A stretch of 64,000 nt of DNA, from positions 2,213,907 to 2,277,906 of the forward strand of contig NZ_CP047202.1 of assembly GCF_030408715.1 (NCBI RefSeq), in the 5' to 3' direction. Below the pieces are notes generated by a model that saw only the letters and a program-made list of their open reading frames with translations, had not been told where the DNA came from and did not search any database. The translations under genes and the position numbers were made by a program. Shown piece by piece: positions 63,714 to 64,000 of this stretch. This stretch comes from Corynebacterium confusum (GTDB taxonomy: Bacteria > Actinomycetota > Actinomycetes > Mycobacteriales > Mycobacteriaceae). Positions within the stretch are counted from its first letter, which is position 1, and every line of letters starts with the position of its first letter.

Positions 63714-64000
63714 GCACGTTGCGCCCGTCGATGATGTGTTGGCGGGCGACCATTTTGCCGGCGGCGACCGGGTCGAGCTCGCGAAACTGCTTCCACTCCG
63801 TAGCCAGGATGACCAGCTCGGTCCCCTTAAGAGCCGTGTCCACGTCGGGGGCGTAGTCCAGCGTCGGGAAGACCTTCTTGGCGTTGTCCATGCCCTCCGG
63901 GTCGTAGACCGTCACCGCCGCGCCCGCCAGGGACAGCGAGCCGGCCACGGATAGGGCCGGCGAGTCGCGCACGTCGTCCGAGTTCGGCTTGAAGGAACAG
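63652..64000 (-). CDS. ugd: UDP-glucose/GDP-mannose 6-dehydrogenase, C-terminal part (partial)
   Basis: The frame runs off the right edge; 116 residues are visible. FKPNSDDVRDSP is the hallmark C-terminal motif of NAD-dependent UDP-sugar dehydrogenases, followed by ILATEWKQFRELD and IDGRNVLN. The enzyme oxidises UDP-glucose to UDP-glucuronate for envelope polysaccharides. The active-site Cys lies outside the window. Confidence 0.88.
   Translation of the reverse strand, partial: CSFKPNSDDVRDSPALSVAGSLSLAGAAVTVYDPEGMDNAKKVFPTLDYAPDVDTALKGTELVILATEWKQFRELDPVAAGKMVARQHIIDGRNVLNVREWQAAGWDLVALGRSA

Overview
The window is a GC-rich actinobacterial chromosome segment, almost certainly from a Corynebacterium. 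Gene content and order match what is known for that genus and for mycobacteria: the tail of pknG next to ackA-pta, fprA, purT, purA, class II fba, trmH-pyrE, a rhodanese gene and clpB, then ald next to hspR-dnaJ-grpE-dnaK, then putA, the cysHDN genes, an Fe-S oxidoreductase gene, alaT and the edge of ugd. The heat-shock promoters carry HspR-type inverted repeats and SigH-type promoter elements, and many genes have a -10 hexamer about 7 bases before the start codon, as expected for leaderless corynebacterial transcripts. The species cannot be told from the sequence alone. There are no rRNA, tRNA, CRISPR or insertion-sequence genes.

Layout. 1-8 kb: end of pknG, a DUF559/AbiEi-like gene with odd flanking repeats, the acetate genes pta-ackA, an LDH/MDH-family dehydrogenase, a serine/threonine-type permease and threonine dehydratase. 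8-24 kb: FprA, a GNAT enzyme, purT, purA, a FUSC membrane protein, fba, a GH76-like protein, trmH-pyrE, an acidic membrane-anchored protein, an SseA-like rhodanese lacking its catalytic cysteine, and clpB. 24-34 kb is an accessory-like stretch with decayed genes: a membrane-protein remnant, gltS, a flavoprotein pseudogene, a second DUF559 gene between two inverted copies of a 67-bp hairpin element, a luciferase-like monooxygenase, a degenerate flavohemoglobin-like protein, a nitrilase-family amidase, a two-gene DUF1023 hydrolase unit and ald. 34-39 kb: hspR-dnaJ-grpE-dnaK.

39.3-42 kb is the most unusual region. A 45-residue amphipathic acidic protein is bracketed by large RNA hairpins. It is followed by a DesK/NarX-type histidine kinase, a 54-residue secreted-peptide candidate ending in a two-cysteine proline-rich tail with its own promoter, and a NarL-type response regulator whose start overlaps the peptide gene. 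I read this as a possible peptide-linked two-component system.

42-64 kb: a long hairpin-rich leader before putA, an AI-2E-family membrane protein, a nucleosidase, an arylamine N-acetyltransferase remnant, then cysN, cysD and cysH with an internally deleted fpr2 paralogue opposite them and a retained McbR-type operator. A heterodimeric ABC exporter, a membrane Fe-S oxidoreductase with a ~200-residue Ala/Pro tail, a Na+/H+ antiporter-type protein, a DUF1707 protein, alaT, a YibE/F protein and the end of ugd follow. The sulfate locus looks decayed: cysI and cysX are missing, CysH has lost three of four expected [4Fe-4S] cysteines, and the reductase partner is truncated.
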